From positions 12,135 to 76,134 of the forward strand of contig NMRA01000001.1 in NCBI GenBank assembly GCA_002633005.1: a stretch of 64,000 nucleotides of DNA. The letters run 5' to 3'. The notes below the pieces were generated by a model that saw only the letters and a list, made by a program, of their open reading frames with translations, searched no databases and was not told the DNA's origin. Both the position numbers and the translations under genes were made by a program. Shown here piece by piece: positions 38,501 to 50,500 of the stretch (position 1 is the first letter of the stretch; each line of letters opens with the position of its first letter). Source of the stretch: Phoronis australis (Eukaryota > Phoronida > Phoronidae).

Positions 38501-41500
38501 ATCATTGCTCAGACTAGTCAAATGAGAAATTGTAACCTGCCGGCCATTGACCGCGGCAGGGATTGTTTTAGAAAAACATGGGTATCGTTCAATGGAGCCT
38601 AAGGTCGTGTTTGGAAGAGCTGTGGCGTTTTAATTTGACCAAACACAAGTCCATTGTAAGTTTGTTTCTGTATTTTTACAGACCCACCGTGTCATTAGCT
38701 CTGCTTGTTTGATCAATAACATTTGTTATGATCAGCTGTTCTACGCTCTATTATGCCTGACAAAATAAAGGCAGGATTGCAATACAATCTTTAGTGTTCC
38801 CTGTGGTTAACTGGAATCAACCACAGTGCATCAGTGAAAATATTGAGTCACTAATGACCTAAGGCGGAAAGGAAAAGCATTAAAAACAAAATAGATATCA
38901 ATATTAGACTTTCACAATGCATAAGTTCTGCTTTTTAGTAATTTTAATTTTTGTGGGCACACAATTATATTTACGTGGGCACATTACTCTGCAGCCATCT
39001 CCATCTCCCCGCCATCCACTGCTGTATTGCTCTATGTCCCAATGTCACCATGGGTATTTGGTGGCACAGTTGTGTTTAGCAATAGACTTTCTACTAGGAA
39101 ATGTACTGAATGTTTGACTCATTCTAGGATGCCATGGCGATGAACAAGATGAACGTCTTCCACTGGCATATTGTCGACGATAACTCGTTTCCGTATGAGA
39201 GCAGAGTGTTCCCTGGTCTGAGCCAAAAGGTAAATAGTGGGTCTGTGTGGACAATTAACGTATGTTGCGAAAACTTTCATGCGTAATGTGCTTTGTTTCA
39301 ATCTTATCACTAGTAGATATTAATTACTTCTTACTGGGTCTTTGCCTGTTTGAATAAACGATAACTGTTGGTTAGGCACTCAGATATCACACTATTGAAT
39401 CTTGTCGTAGTTGAACAGACTGCTGTAGTCAAGCCCATCCAGTCCTGCACCCCAATACGTATTTTCGTCTACCTCTTCTCCGTAATTCAACTTGAAGACT
39501 GAGGATACTTTGGTGAATGTGAAATTTTCTGCTCTGTACAGATTCAATGATCTCTGCAAAAACTGACAATAATTATTAATATCCCTTGCCCGAATTATAA
39601 CCAATGAAATGAGCATTGAATGCGAGCATGTTGCCGAAGTCACAAGGATGCTATTCAGAAATCCAAGGAAGTATCGTAGCCGACAAGCGAGTGTGCTAGA
39701 GATTAAAGTAACACCTGGCTGGTCGGTGATATTTTCAGTTGAAAAGGTGACTGTGCAAGTTTTGGAGATCAAGTGACTTTGTTCTAAGTTGATGTGCGAC
39801 TGTCATTGGTGTGAAAGGTATTTAACATTATCTGGCTTTGCTGTTTTTCTAGGGAGCATTTGAGCCCTACACCCATGTCTACACTCAGTCTGATGTGGCA
39901 GAAATCATCGAGTACGCTCGTATCCGCGGCATTCGAGTAGTCCCCGAATTTGACACACCTGGTCACAGTCAATCCTGGGGCAAAAGTCAGCCAGACCTGC
40001 TGACCAAGTGTTACTCTGGAACTAAACCATCGGGTAGCTATGGTCCAATAGACCCCACTGTGAATACAACGTACACCTTCTTGACCTCATTTTTAAAAGA
40101 GCTATTCCAAGTGTTCCCCGATAAGTACATCCATTTAGGAGGTGATGAGGTTTCCTTTAGTTGCTGGTAAGTATATGAGTAATCCGGGTCACGGCACCAA
40201 AATGATTACGAAATGTCCTACTGGAAGAATCATCTTTGTGGTCGTACTCTCAAAACAATTTTATCAACAATTGTATCGGCAATGTTCCTTGACTAGTTTC
40301 TATTGCCGTGCAATAGCACAATTCCTAAGTGGCGAGGTTGGCTCTAACATATGTTGGCATACCAAGAACTGCCAAACAACGAATCTTAGAAATCGCTGAC
40401 ATCTTTTGAGTTTGCTCAAAATTAATTTGACAAAGAACAAATTTACAAGAATGGGAAGCAGCAGCTATCAAAAATATAAATGGTCGCTGTTATTACAAGA
40501 TGATGTCATGTTATTACAAGATGATGTCATGTTATTACAAGATGATGTCATATTATTACAGGATGATGTCATGTTTTCTTCAACTGAAAGAGCCCCATTG
40601 TATATCATGGAGAGAAAACTCTCATTAAATATCACCCTAGTACTGGTTGTGTTCTTACCCTTGTCTGGCTAACACAAGATGTTGCGTAGTGGAATGTGTA
40701 AATGATTTACGCAAAACTGCTCGAGGTCACATTATCTACTTTTAACCACTTACAGGAAAAGTAACCCCTTAATTACGGCCTTCATGAACAAGATGGGTTA
40801 TGGAACTGACTACTCCAAGCTGGAGGGATTCTACATCGCAAGGTGAGGCTAATGGTAGCGCTTCAAAGTAACACCTGAAAATGTCTTGGACATGTGTGTT
40901 AGCAATTCACTGGCAATTGAGACAAATCTTGTATGGAGATTGAACAGACATTGTAATCAAATAGTTTTCTGTATATTGCTGCGTGTTCTGTCTAATTTTC
41001 TGCCTCTGTTTTCATTTTTGTTGTATTTAATGCATCTCGGTTTGCTTTTTGGTGTCTTAAAGGAAAAATGTGACTTGGGTATTTGTCACGGAAGTCATTT
41101 GATAATTTCAATAACCATTTTCTGACAGCGGCCACCTGATGATGTTGAGAGGCTGTACGACACCTTGAAGTAATTCTAAAAGTGGCATAAGTGCCTATAT
41201 CAGCTCTACCATTCTCACCTACAACATATTTTTGAAGTAAATTTCACGGTGTTCTCTGTTTTGTGCTACTAACGTTTCAAGCTGTTTCTTTCTGAATGTT
41301 TATTTATTTTTAAAGGCTCGTTCTGTCTGTATTGGGCTGCTTTAAAAGGATAAAATATTTATTGAATAATTAAATTCAGCTTCTGTTATCCATTGAATAA
41401 CACTTTGTGAGACATAATAGTATTTGTTTAATAAGAAAAGTATGGTGCATGTTACTGTTATTGCATCGTTGGTATCCGCCTCAAAACTTTTATGTAAATT

Positions 41501-44500
41501 TGCCTCGGCAAACATAAAAGTTTAATCATGACAGACATAGGCTTGGTATTTTTTTCTACTTTTCTGTTTCCGTGTTGCACATTCTGAAATTTCTACTTAT
41601 GCTCCCTGAGTTCTTTTTATGAGAAATGGCAAAGGAATAACAATTTTCAATTTGTTAACTTATGGTTCGCTTTTTGAGTCACCATTTATTTCTTAGTACA
41701 AATTCGTGGATTGAATTACCACAAAATTAAATGATTACTCATGGCAGTTCTTGAGTTTCACTCTAGAAGGTTACCTAAATATAGGGACAACGCATATCTA
41801 TGACATTGGTTGATGTGACAATAAATATCCCACAAATAAGTTCTCAATCAAACATCTTAATGACATACCTTCATGTTATTGGGCAAATCATGTATAATCA
41901 AGTGTTTGTCATACAAGTTTATCATTTGCTAGGTAATCGGCAGTCACTGGGCAGTGACACTAACCCCCGTTTGTGTTTTTCCTTGATCATTTCGTTCAAG
42001 GCTTCACAGGAGGTTCTTTCCCATAACATCGTAATGCCCCCAATTGAAAGAATCCTTCTTCATCACTGTTCGACAGATCGCCGAAGCTCATTTTTGTGAC
42101 CGGCAATGTAGTTTTGTCTGTCAACAGTCCAGCATCTGATCTCCACTGTGCATCATTGTTGTCGCAGTTACGCTTATTACCCGGAGTGTCACAGCCGTCA
42201 GTCATGCCGCAACCGCATTTCCCACTTCCTGGCCTGGCTCCGCCCCAGTAGTGCATCGGTGTGCCATCTCGGGAGTACCATGTGGCACTACCAGTGATGT
42301 GCCTGTCTACACACTCATATTTAATGTACTTTTCACAATTTGATGAAATTTCAATTAGTTTGACGATTTGAGGAATCGATGTGGTGTATTTAACATCTCA
42401 TGCTTCGGAATTCCCAGCATTCCTTCTTTGCTCAGAGTCGTGATGTACAATTGTGATTGGTTCCCCATAGTAATTTACCATATCGCACTCGACTTCAAAG
42501 TGATTAACTCCTCCGGGGCCGTCAGGATCGATGATGTAAACACCATCTGTAGTAAATCCTGCATCGTACCAAGCCTTGCAACTGGACAGAACTGGAAAAA
42601 GTCACAAGCCTAAGTGAAGTTTACTGAGTTTTGAGATTCAGAGATCTAAGTGCCAATTCCCATATTCCAAACTAGTATTATTCGTTTCCGGAGGTAGAAA
42701 AATGCGTTGTGCATTTGACTTATTTTGTGAAATCTAGGACCAATAGCACACTTCTGGGCTGGATGTAAAAGTGAAGAATGTTCAATCATGCCTTTAACTT
42801 GGCTTTATTGTTTTCAGAATGCCAAATTGCACAGTTATGTAAAAGTAACATTTACTTATTAGCCTGTGTGCATTGTACAACTGTGGACTGAGTGCATTGT
42901 ACAACTGTGGACTGAGTGCCCTTCGGCTGCATTGTATTGTGGTTACACCGCAGACTATTTCAGTAAATTCAAAGTTCTTTGTGGTTCCATTTTTCATCAA
43001 GAATTCGCACACAGGCAAGATGTCATCCAAATGTTTCACTTTGCAAAATCTGGAGAATTTTTTAGTTGTCTTTACATCACACCCATTGGCCTTTAAATCG
43101 CAAACTGCAGATGACAATGAAATATTAATTGGGCTTTAAGGAAATGATGATGTTTGTTAAGTGAAAAAGTGCATCCAACAAGCTGTTATCGTCCGACTCT
43201 GTTCTTTAATATATTGTTCAGATTGACTTTACAACTTGTTAATGCAGTCTTGCAGCGATTCAGTTCTCCCAGGTACTTGTCTTTCTCTTGGTGAGAGATG
43301 TTGAGAGTGTGAACATTGACTACAAGGTTTCCCAACAAGCCATTCTTTGTCTTCTCTCAAACGTCCAATTTAGTCTTCAGACGTAGACTTTTTATGTCAA
43401 GTTGAGATTTAACATCAGAACATTTAGCGTGGTCATCCAGCATTGCGTTCAATCGGTTTTCTTTAACTAACCTTTCGGTTTCAAAATTGGATAGCTTTGT
43501 TTCCAATTCTGCGTTTTCAGCTTTCAGTCGAATAGATTCAATCACTACCTTGCTCAGTGCATTCTGCAGTTGTACCCTGGTGTAATTAACAGGGGGGCGG
43601 TGAGGTTGGAGAAACAGCGTCTAATGCCAGCAACAACAGCAGCACTGTCCACGGAGCCATCATGATGATTTCTTTCAGAAACTAAACTTTGTTTCAAAAA
43701 TGGGAGGTANTCCAATTTAGTCTTCAGACCTAGACTTTTTATGTCAAGTTGAGATTTAACATCAGAACATTTAGCGTGGTCATCCAGCATTGCGTTCAAT
43801 CGGTTTTCTTTAACTAACCTTTCGGTTTCACAATTGGATAGCTTTGTTTCCAATTCTGCGTTTTCAGCTTTCAGTCGAATAGATTCAATCACTACCTTGC
43901 TCAGTGCATTCTGCAGTTGTACCCTGGTGTAATTAACAGGGGGGGGGTGAGGTTGGAGAAACAGCGTCTAATGCCAGTAACAACAGCAGCACTGTCCACG
44001 GAGCCATCATGATGATTTCTTTCAGAAACTAAACTTTATTTCAAAAATGGGAGGTATGCCAAACCATCCACCTTACATCATTTTGTATAAAGACCAATGT
44101 CTAGTATATTATCAAATGGGTTATCAGATCACAGTTTTAGTGATAAAAAGGTGATTAGTAAATGTTCTTCAGTTTTGGATTGTCTCTAAAATTTGAGTCA
44201 CCAAAATTTAACCCAACCTTGAACTTTCTTTATTCCTTCAGATTGGCACATGGGGATTTTGGCGTTCTTCATATTTGTCAAATATCAGATGTAGCATTTT
44301 GAAACAAATTGGCATCTGAAAATAAATTTGGCAGTTTGTAAAATCGTAGAATAGAGCCGTCGACGCAACATTTTCAGGTGCCCCCTTAGAAGTGAATGGC
44401 CGTATAACGTTAATCATAATTCTTTGATTTGGAAGAGCCAGTGTAGCCCATTTATAAAATTTAGTACCTGGTCTGACCTTGAGCAAAGTAATTAGTGATT

Positions 44501-47500
44501 TTTTTTCACTGTGAAACGGAAGAATTCCTACTTTACGTCTAGTACTATCCTGTGATCTCAAATCACAGAGTTTCTTATGCCAAAATATACACCTTGTAAA
44601 CAGACCAATGTCCACATGAAAAACAGTTATATCATGAAAAGTTTTGTGATGAGAATATGATTGACACGCAGCCTTGACATTGCAGACCGTGGTTTGGTAT
44701 GTTGACCCCAGGGATACAGATACTATATATGTGTGTGTGTGTTTGATTTATCATCTACCATTTCGGAGACCACCTGATTCAATGCGCCCCTGTACTGGGA
44801 AAAACCACAACAAACTGAAAAGTAGCATTGAATCACGTGTTCTCAGGAAATGGGAACAGCGACATGGCAACTGGTCACATAGGATCGTATTACCAGGGAC
44901 TCTAGAGGATGACGAGGTACTTTGTATCTTTAGTTTAAACACATCATGTCTAACCCCATTCATTGTGAAAGGTTCTTTTCACGAACTCCAATGTTTCCCT
45001 ATGCCACCCACTGCAAAAACAAAGTAACTCCTGGTACAGCTAGGTGGCGCTACGATTTACTGGTTCCATGTGATCAACCCACAACCTTCCTTAAAGTGTC
45101 CCATTGTAACCACATTTTATGTGAAATTATTGCTTGGTAAATGAATACCAGCAATAGTAACTTACACGAGTAACATATTTTGGGAACCACTTCGGTGCCT
45201 GCTATTCATGGAAGAAAACTGGTTCTCAAAATTTGAGTCCCTTGGAAGTGACTTTCCCAAATACCAGTAATGCTTATGAAACAGTGGACTTCAATTCACG
45301 AGAGCGTAATCCTTACCAGCCTTTGTCCATCTTCTTATGTCACGTCTGTTCCTGGGATATTTTGGTCTCGGATTTTTCTCAATTCGAGTCTTCTGATATT
45401 TTAAAATTTGCCAAGAAATCCTGTGCATTAGGTATGCTGTATGGAAGAATCCTGTCTTGTTATGGACACGATACTTCTTCACAGCATATTGTGACTGAGG
45501 CTAAATTAACGAAAACAGGAAGTGAAGTCATCTGCTCAATGAAAGTGTTCGCTGAAGTATTGTTGGTGTAATAGTACATGTTGGTCCGTCCTTTAGTTCA
45601 TTTGTGTTCCAATTAAGATTCAGTTAGAATGACCTAGTATGTATAACCGTATAGCAATTTGATGCGGTGAGATTTTGGAAACTAGCGATCCTCACTGCTG
45701 AATATTTCCTAATGTTTGATAATTAATAAATTGTTCTTAAACATGAGCATTATTTTCTATTTCAGATTGCTGGAGATCATCAAGTCCTTGTCTTCTGAGA
45801 AGGGTTATATCGTGTGGCAGGAAGTGGTCGATAATGGCGTAAAGGTAGGTATAGTTCAATCCTGTAAGTTAATGTTACTACTGCGTTTTCTTGACGATAA
45901 TAATTTAAAGTCTTTTGAAGATGTCTGTAGGAATTTTTCGTAAGACTTTGTCTTTGGTTGCACGAAATTAGCTAATGGACACTGTGAAATGTCATGAAAA
46001 GCAGATTTTTTGCTCATGTGTAAAAAAATCTCACCCAATCTACTTAGAATGAATTTGTATACTAGAAGCTGTGCTCCTTACAGGTTTTAGTTTACAGTCT
46101 GTTATCAATTTTCTGTCATTTTTCTAAACCGTTAAAGAAAATTAGTGCACTTAATAGTGAGATTGACAGTTCAAATAAAAGGACAAAACTCCTTGTCAAC
46201 TGAATCAAGAGATACTTGATTGTCCTCTCTATAAGGGCACCGTCTGTGCACCTGTAGCACAATGTATTGTAACAATAATGCAACAGTACCCATAATGCAG
46301 TAATTCCCATAATTCAACGTCACCTATTCATCAGCACCCATACTGCAGCAATATCCACAACGTAAGTGACCTGTGGTTCAGAAACTTTTCTTGACTCATG
46401 CTGATGTGTCCTTGAGCAAGCAACTGATTCAGTTGTGTTTTCCAGTGATTTTACTTCACAGTTAATGGCTAGCAGTCATTTCTGGGCTATAACATATACT
46501 GGGCTAGTGTTCCTCTCAGAGAGCTGAAAAAATCCTGACACTCGCACTGTAGGAACAAGAGTTTGTAACTGACAAAGTGAGCTAGATGGCTCATGAAAAA
46601 ATCCCCATGTTACTGCTTTCATGGTTCCACGACTCACACCCCTGTGCACAAGGAAAGAGCCTCAGTAGCAAAATATTCCAGGTTATGATGGTACTTCAGT
46701 TTCCCATCATGCATTGTTACCCACAATTCTTAGGTTAAAAATGACACAGTGGTATCTGTGTGGAAGTACCATTGGGAGGGGCAGGAGCGACTTTACAAGG
46801 ATGAACTGAGTAACGTCACTAGGCAAGGTTACCGGGTTGTTCTGTCCTCATGTTGGTATCTCAACGTGATTGATTACGGTGCCGATTGGCAGAAGTTTTA
46901 TGGCTGCGAGCCCACAGGCTTCAATGGTGAGTTAACCAGTACACGCATGCCCCACTGATGCTTAGCGCCCTCTTTAGGCTAATTGTTTAACTGCTGGATC
47001 TTCTATGCAGTAGTCTCCTGCATGCAGTGGTTCCTGGTTTTGGCTGACACATGCAATCGGCTCTGGTAACAAAGATCTCTTCTAGATGATGGTCTCTCCA
47101 ATCAAAACAAATAGCTTGATTACAAGAACATCTTCATTGCTTGCAGCATGTGCAATTAAATGTAAAAACCTGAAATCTTTTTTTTGAATTCCATTCTCAA
47201 GGATTGAGAGGTCTGCCTGAAAGAGGGTGTTTCTGTCAACTTGGTGCTCGTTTCCGACTCAAGAGCACAGACTTTTCTTATGGGATGTCTGCAACCTCTG
47301 AAACAGATTAGCCACAGTAACGGCATTCTTTTGCAAATGAGTTGTTTGAAGTTGATGCAACTTACTGTCCAGTCTTGATATCAAAGTAAAGATCAGTTCA
47401 TGGTCAACACCGTGTCCAGCATCTGCAAGCTCATTGTCTTCTGTATGACAAACATCATCCTACCATGAGAGGGAGCACATGATTTTCACTGTTGTTTATA

Positions 47501-50500
47501 TGATAGTATTAATATCCATCGGGTGCCTGACGTCTGTAGAATCCCACCGTCACATGACAGTCACGTATCTGTCACTCCTATAATGTGGCACTGGCATTTC
47601 TATGCCCCAAATTCCCACAGTAGGACGTTGTGTCCTGTCTTTATGTATTATGCATTGGGCGTTGTTGGAGCTAACAGTTGGCGGTCATCATTAACTGTAA
47701 CTCTTAAACACACAGACACATGATTCTGGTATGAAAGGGTTAACCATGATCCTTCACAAATGTAAACTACAGGAGGCGCCACTGTCTTAAACTGGCAATC
47801 ATCCTCCCAGCAAAAGATAAACACAATGTAATGGAACACATGACTCTATACATGTCTGTTCAACTGAGTTTGTCCAATTTCTCCATTGTGAACCACCATT
47901 ACTTGTACTCTTCCTCAGGCCAAGGCGGACACAGTTGTGCATGTCTGGAAGGATGGTTCTAATTGGCCGAAGGAGATGTCCAAGGTAGTCAGCATGGGCT
48001 ACCAGTCCATTCTGTCCTCGTGTTGGTACCTGAACTATATTGCCTATGGTAACGACTGGAGGCAGTACTACAACTGTGAGCCGTACAACTTTAACGGTGA
48101 GTCTGCTGCTGGAAATGGTCCCATGCTCTAGTCTGTCTCTTATCACACACTTCACAGCATTCATGTGAGAATTAATCAAATTTCAAGTACTGACCACAGC
48201 AGTAAGTTCACAGAATACGGTTTGAGTTTCCATCTTTTCTTTTCTGTTACATTGCTTGGCTTCCCTGTGATTTTCAGGTTGGTGTTTACTCCAGCTTGCA
48301 CATTGTGGTTGCTGCGTTAGCACTTTCTGACTCGTGTATTCATTGTGGTAGGGACTACAACTTAGATGACCAGACCTGTGAACACGGTCACGTTACAAAT
48401 CGTCTACTTGTAATTCCCTTCTGTTTCTGTACTTCAGTAACTTGGTTAAGTAGCACAACTTTGTGTTGTGCTACCATTTGGTTGTTGTGCTTTTGGTTTT
48501 CTGCATCGGTCTCCTGTCTGTTGTCATGGATGCTGGTGCATTATGGGATGGGTGAAGGTGCATTATGGGATGGATGAAGGTTTATTATGGGTACTGACAA
48601 AACAGGATTTGCTTGCCCCACCTGAAATATGACTTTTGGCAAACCAATGAATAAAATTTCTAACAAAATAACTGGTCAAATTTTCCTAACATTTTTTTCA
48701 GTCCAATCCAGTGGTTCTGTGATACAATGGCAGCAACTTATAGTTTTCAAAAATTGAAAAAAACATAATCAAAGCTGTTTTGTTTGGTCAAAACTTGTCG
48801 GAAATAAATTGTAAAAACAATCGCAACGAGAAAGGTTTTCTCTGAAATTCTGGCGGTGTTCCTATGATCAGATATTTGACTTTTTTAATCTGAAAACCAC
48901 TGTCCTCATTGGCCTTTGAATTCACCCGTGGCACCGATCATCTCTGCCTAGGTGGATCAAGAGAATGTTGTGGTTGAGGCTTGGCTTGGCCACGATGGTG
49001 GTTTCAAACAGGAACTTGCTAAGCTGACCAAGGCAGGCTACAAGACAATACTGTCAGCTTGTTGGTACCTTGACTACATCTCGTACGGCTCGGAGTGGTA
49101 TAAATACTATGACTGTGAGCCGGGAGATTTTGACGGTGAGTGTGTCGGTACCTGCCAGACCCATCTGCCTTGCCCCTTCCCCCCTCTGCTTACGTATTGC
49201 TTGCCTTTGTTGCTTGTCTGTCAAACTTTCCTCTGCTTTCATGTCTTAAACTTTTGCGTATCTACACCGTATGTGTTTTCTTTTGGGGTAAATCGTAAAA
49301 TTTCTTCACGTCGGATATACAGTATGGAGGATGAGTTTAATTTACCCAAATTTCTTCAAAAAAAGTACAGCTGATGCTGAAATCAAAACATTTGGAAATT
49401 TGGGATCCTTTTTTGTCGACGAAATTTGTTGTTTGATAACAAAAAAACACTTTGAGCTGTTGTTATTTTTCCCCAAATTGAAGACTTTTTACTGAACTTA
49501 ATGATCATTTTTGGATAGTGATAAACTACTTTGCAAGCTATTATGTCTAATTGTACTACTTAAGGTTTTGGGAATTTAAACTGTTTTTTAATGACTGTTT
49601 ATGTGTCACCATTAAATTACCATAGCGTTTTTGTATAACTTTTGTAAAAGTTTAACATGAGGCTGTCTAGCCTATTATTGTGTAGTTATTTTATGTAATG
49701 AACTTACACTGCAAGTGGTAGTGATTTTGATAATGTGGATGGAGCGACACCTATTGGGATTTTGTCAAAATTTGGCCAGAATTGAACTGGATTGTAGTCG
49801 ATAACGAACTTATTTAATTGTGTAAATGTGGCTTTGTGCATTGAAATGCCAAGTTTCATCATTTTCCAGTTTGTCTTGAAAACAGCTACAAATCGCCACC
49901 CAGTGTGTTTAAATCTCTTCCATTTTAATTTTCAGGTACAGAAGCACAAAAGAAATTAGTTGTTGGAGGTGAAGCTTGCATGTGGGGCGAATATGTCGAT
50001 GGTACCAACGTTATTTCTCGCACCTGGTAAGCACTTTCGTTTCATTGAAGTTCATTGGCACATTTTACATTCAATAGCCATCCTAAACAAGAGTGGAAGG
50101 GTCGAATTTTTATTGGATGTTGCTCTTTTGTTGAGCACTCTTTGAAGCAAGCTGGTATCTATGAACAAGAACATTCAGCAGCATTTACTGAATTTTGTTC
50201 TGTGCTTTTGAAAGGGACCTTAAACCCAGTGGACTTAATAATTAAATTTACTTAACTTTGGTTTTCATTCATGGATTCGTGGGACTCAAAATCTTGGTAA
50301 TTGACGAGTTGAAATTTCCAGTTACCTTAGTTTGAAAATGCCATAGTGTTTGATCCAAAGTTAGGTGATGAAATTAAGGTTGTCGAATAATTTTAACCAT
50401 GTTGGATAAAATGATCCAATATTCCCCATTATTATGGTTGTGCGGAAGCCAAATTCATCGTCATAGTAGTCTTCCATCTTGACTGAGAATGATGGGAAAT

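Larger units (their letters stand above)
41996..44010 (-). pseudogene. Broken gene: signal peptide, coiled coil, CASPR-type fibrinogen-like domain
   Basis: It lies on the opposite strand inside a hexosaminidase intron. The first exon opens [19 protein letters not shown] (signal peptide), then after the Pro-rich stretch the frame breaks: a G/C run at 43592-43600 leaves the coiled coil ([18 protein letters not shown] and onward) one base out of frame. The coil meets TGA at 43357-43359 and continues in frame ([18 protein letters not shown]) to a possible donor at 43232. The second exon (41996-42591, acceptor tttttccag) encodes [13 protein letters not shown], then TGA at 42398-42400, then [37 protein letters not shown] and [10 protein letters not shown], the pattern of the fibrinogen-like module of contactin-associated proteins. 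Both stops stand where CGA (Arg) would fit, as after CpG decay. The 5' exon is present twice around the n at 43710. Confidence 0.78.

Noticed and set aside
39392-39772. 126-codon minus-strand frame in a hexosaminidase intron
   Set aside because: No domain, no splice sites; treated as chance.
44238-44615. 125-codon minus-strand frame upstream of the nested pseudogene
   Set aside because: No recognisable domain and no splice link to the signal-peptide exon.
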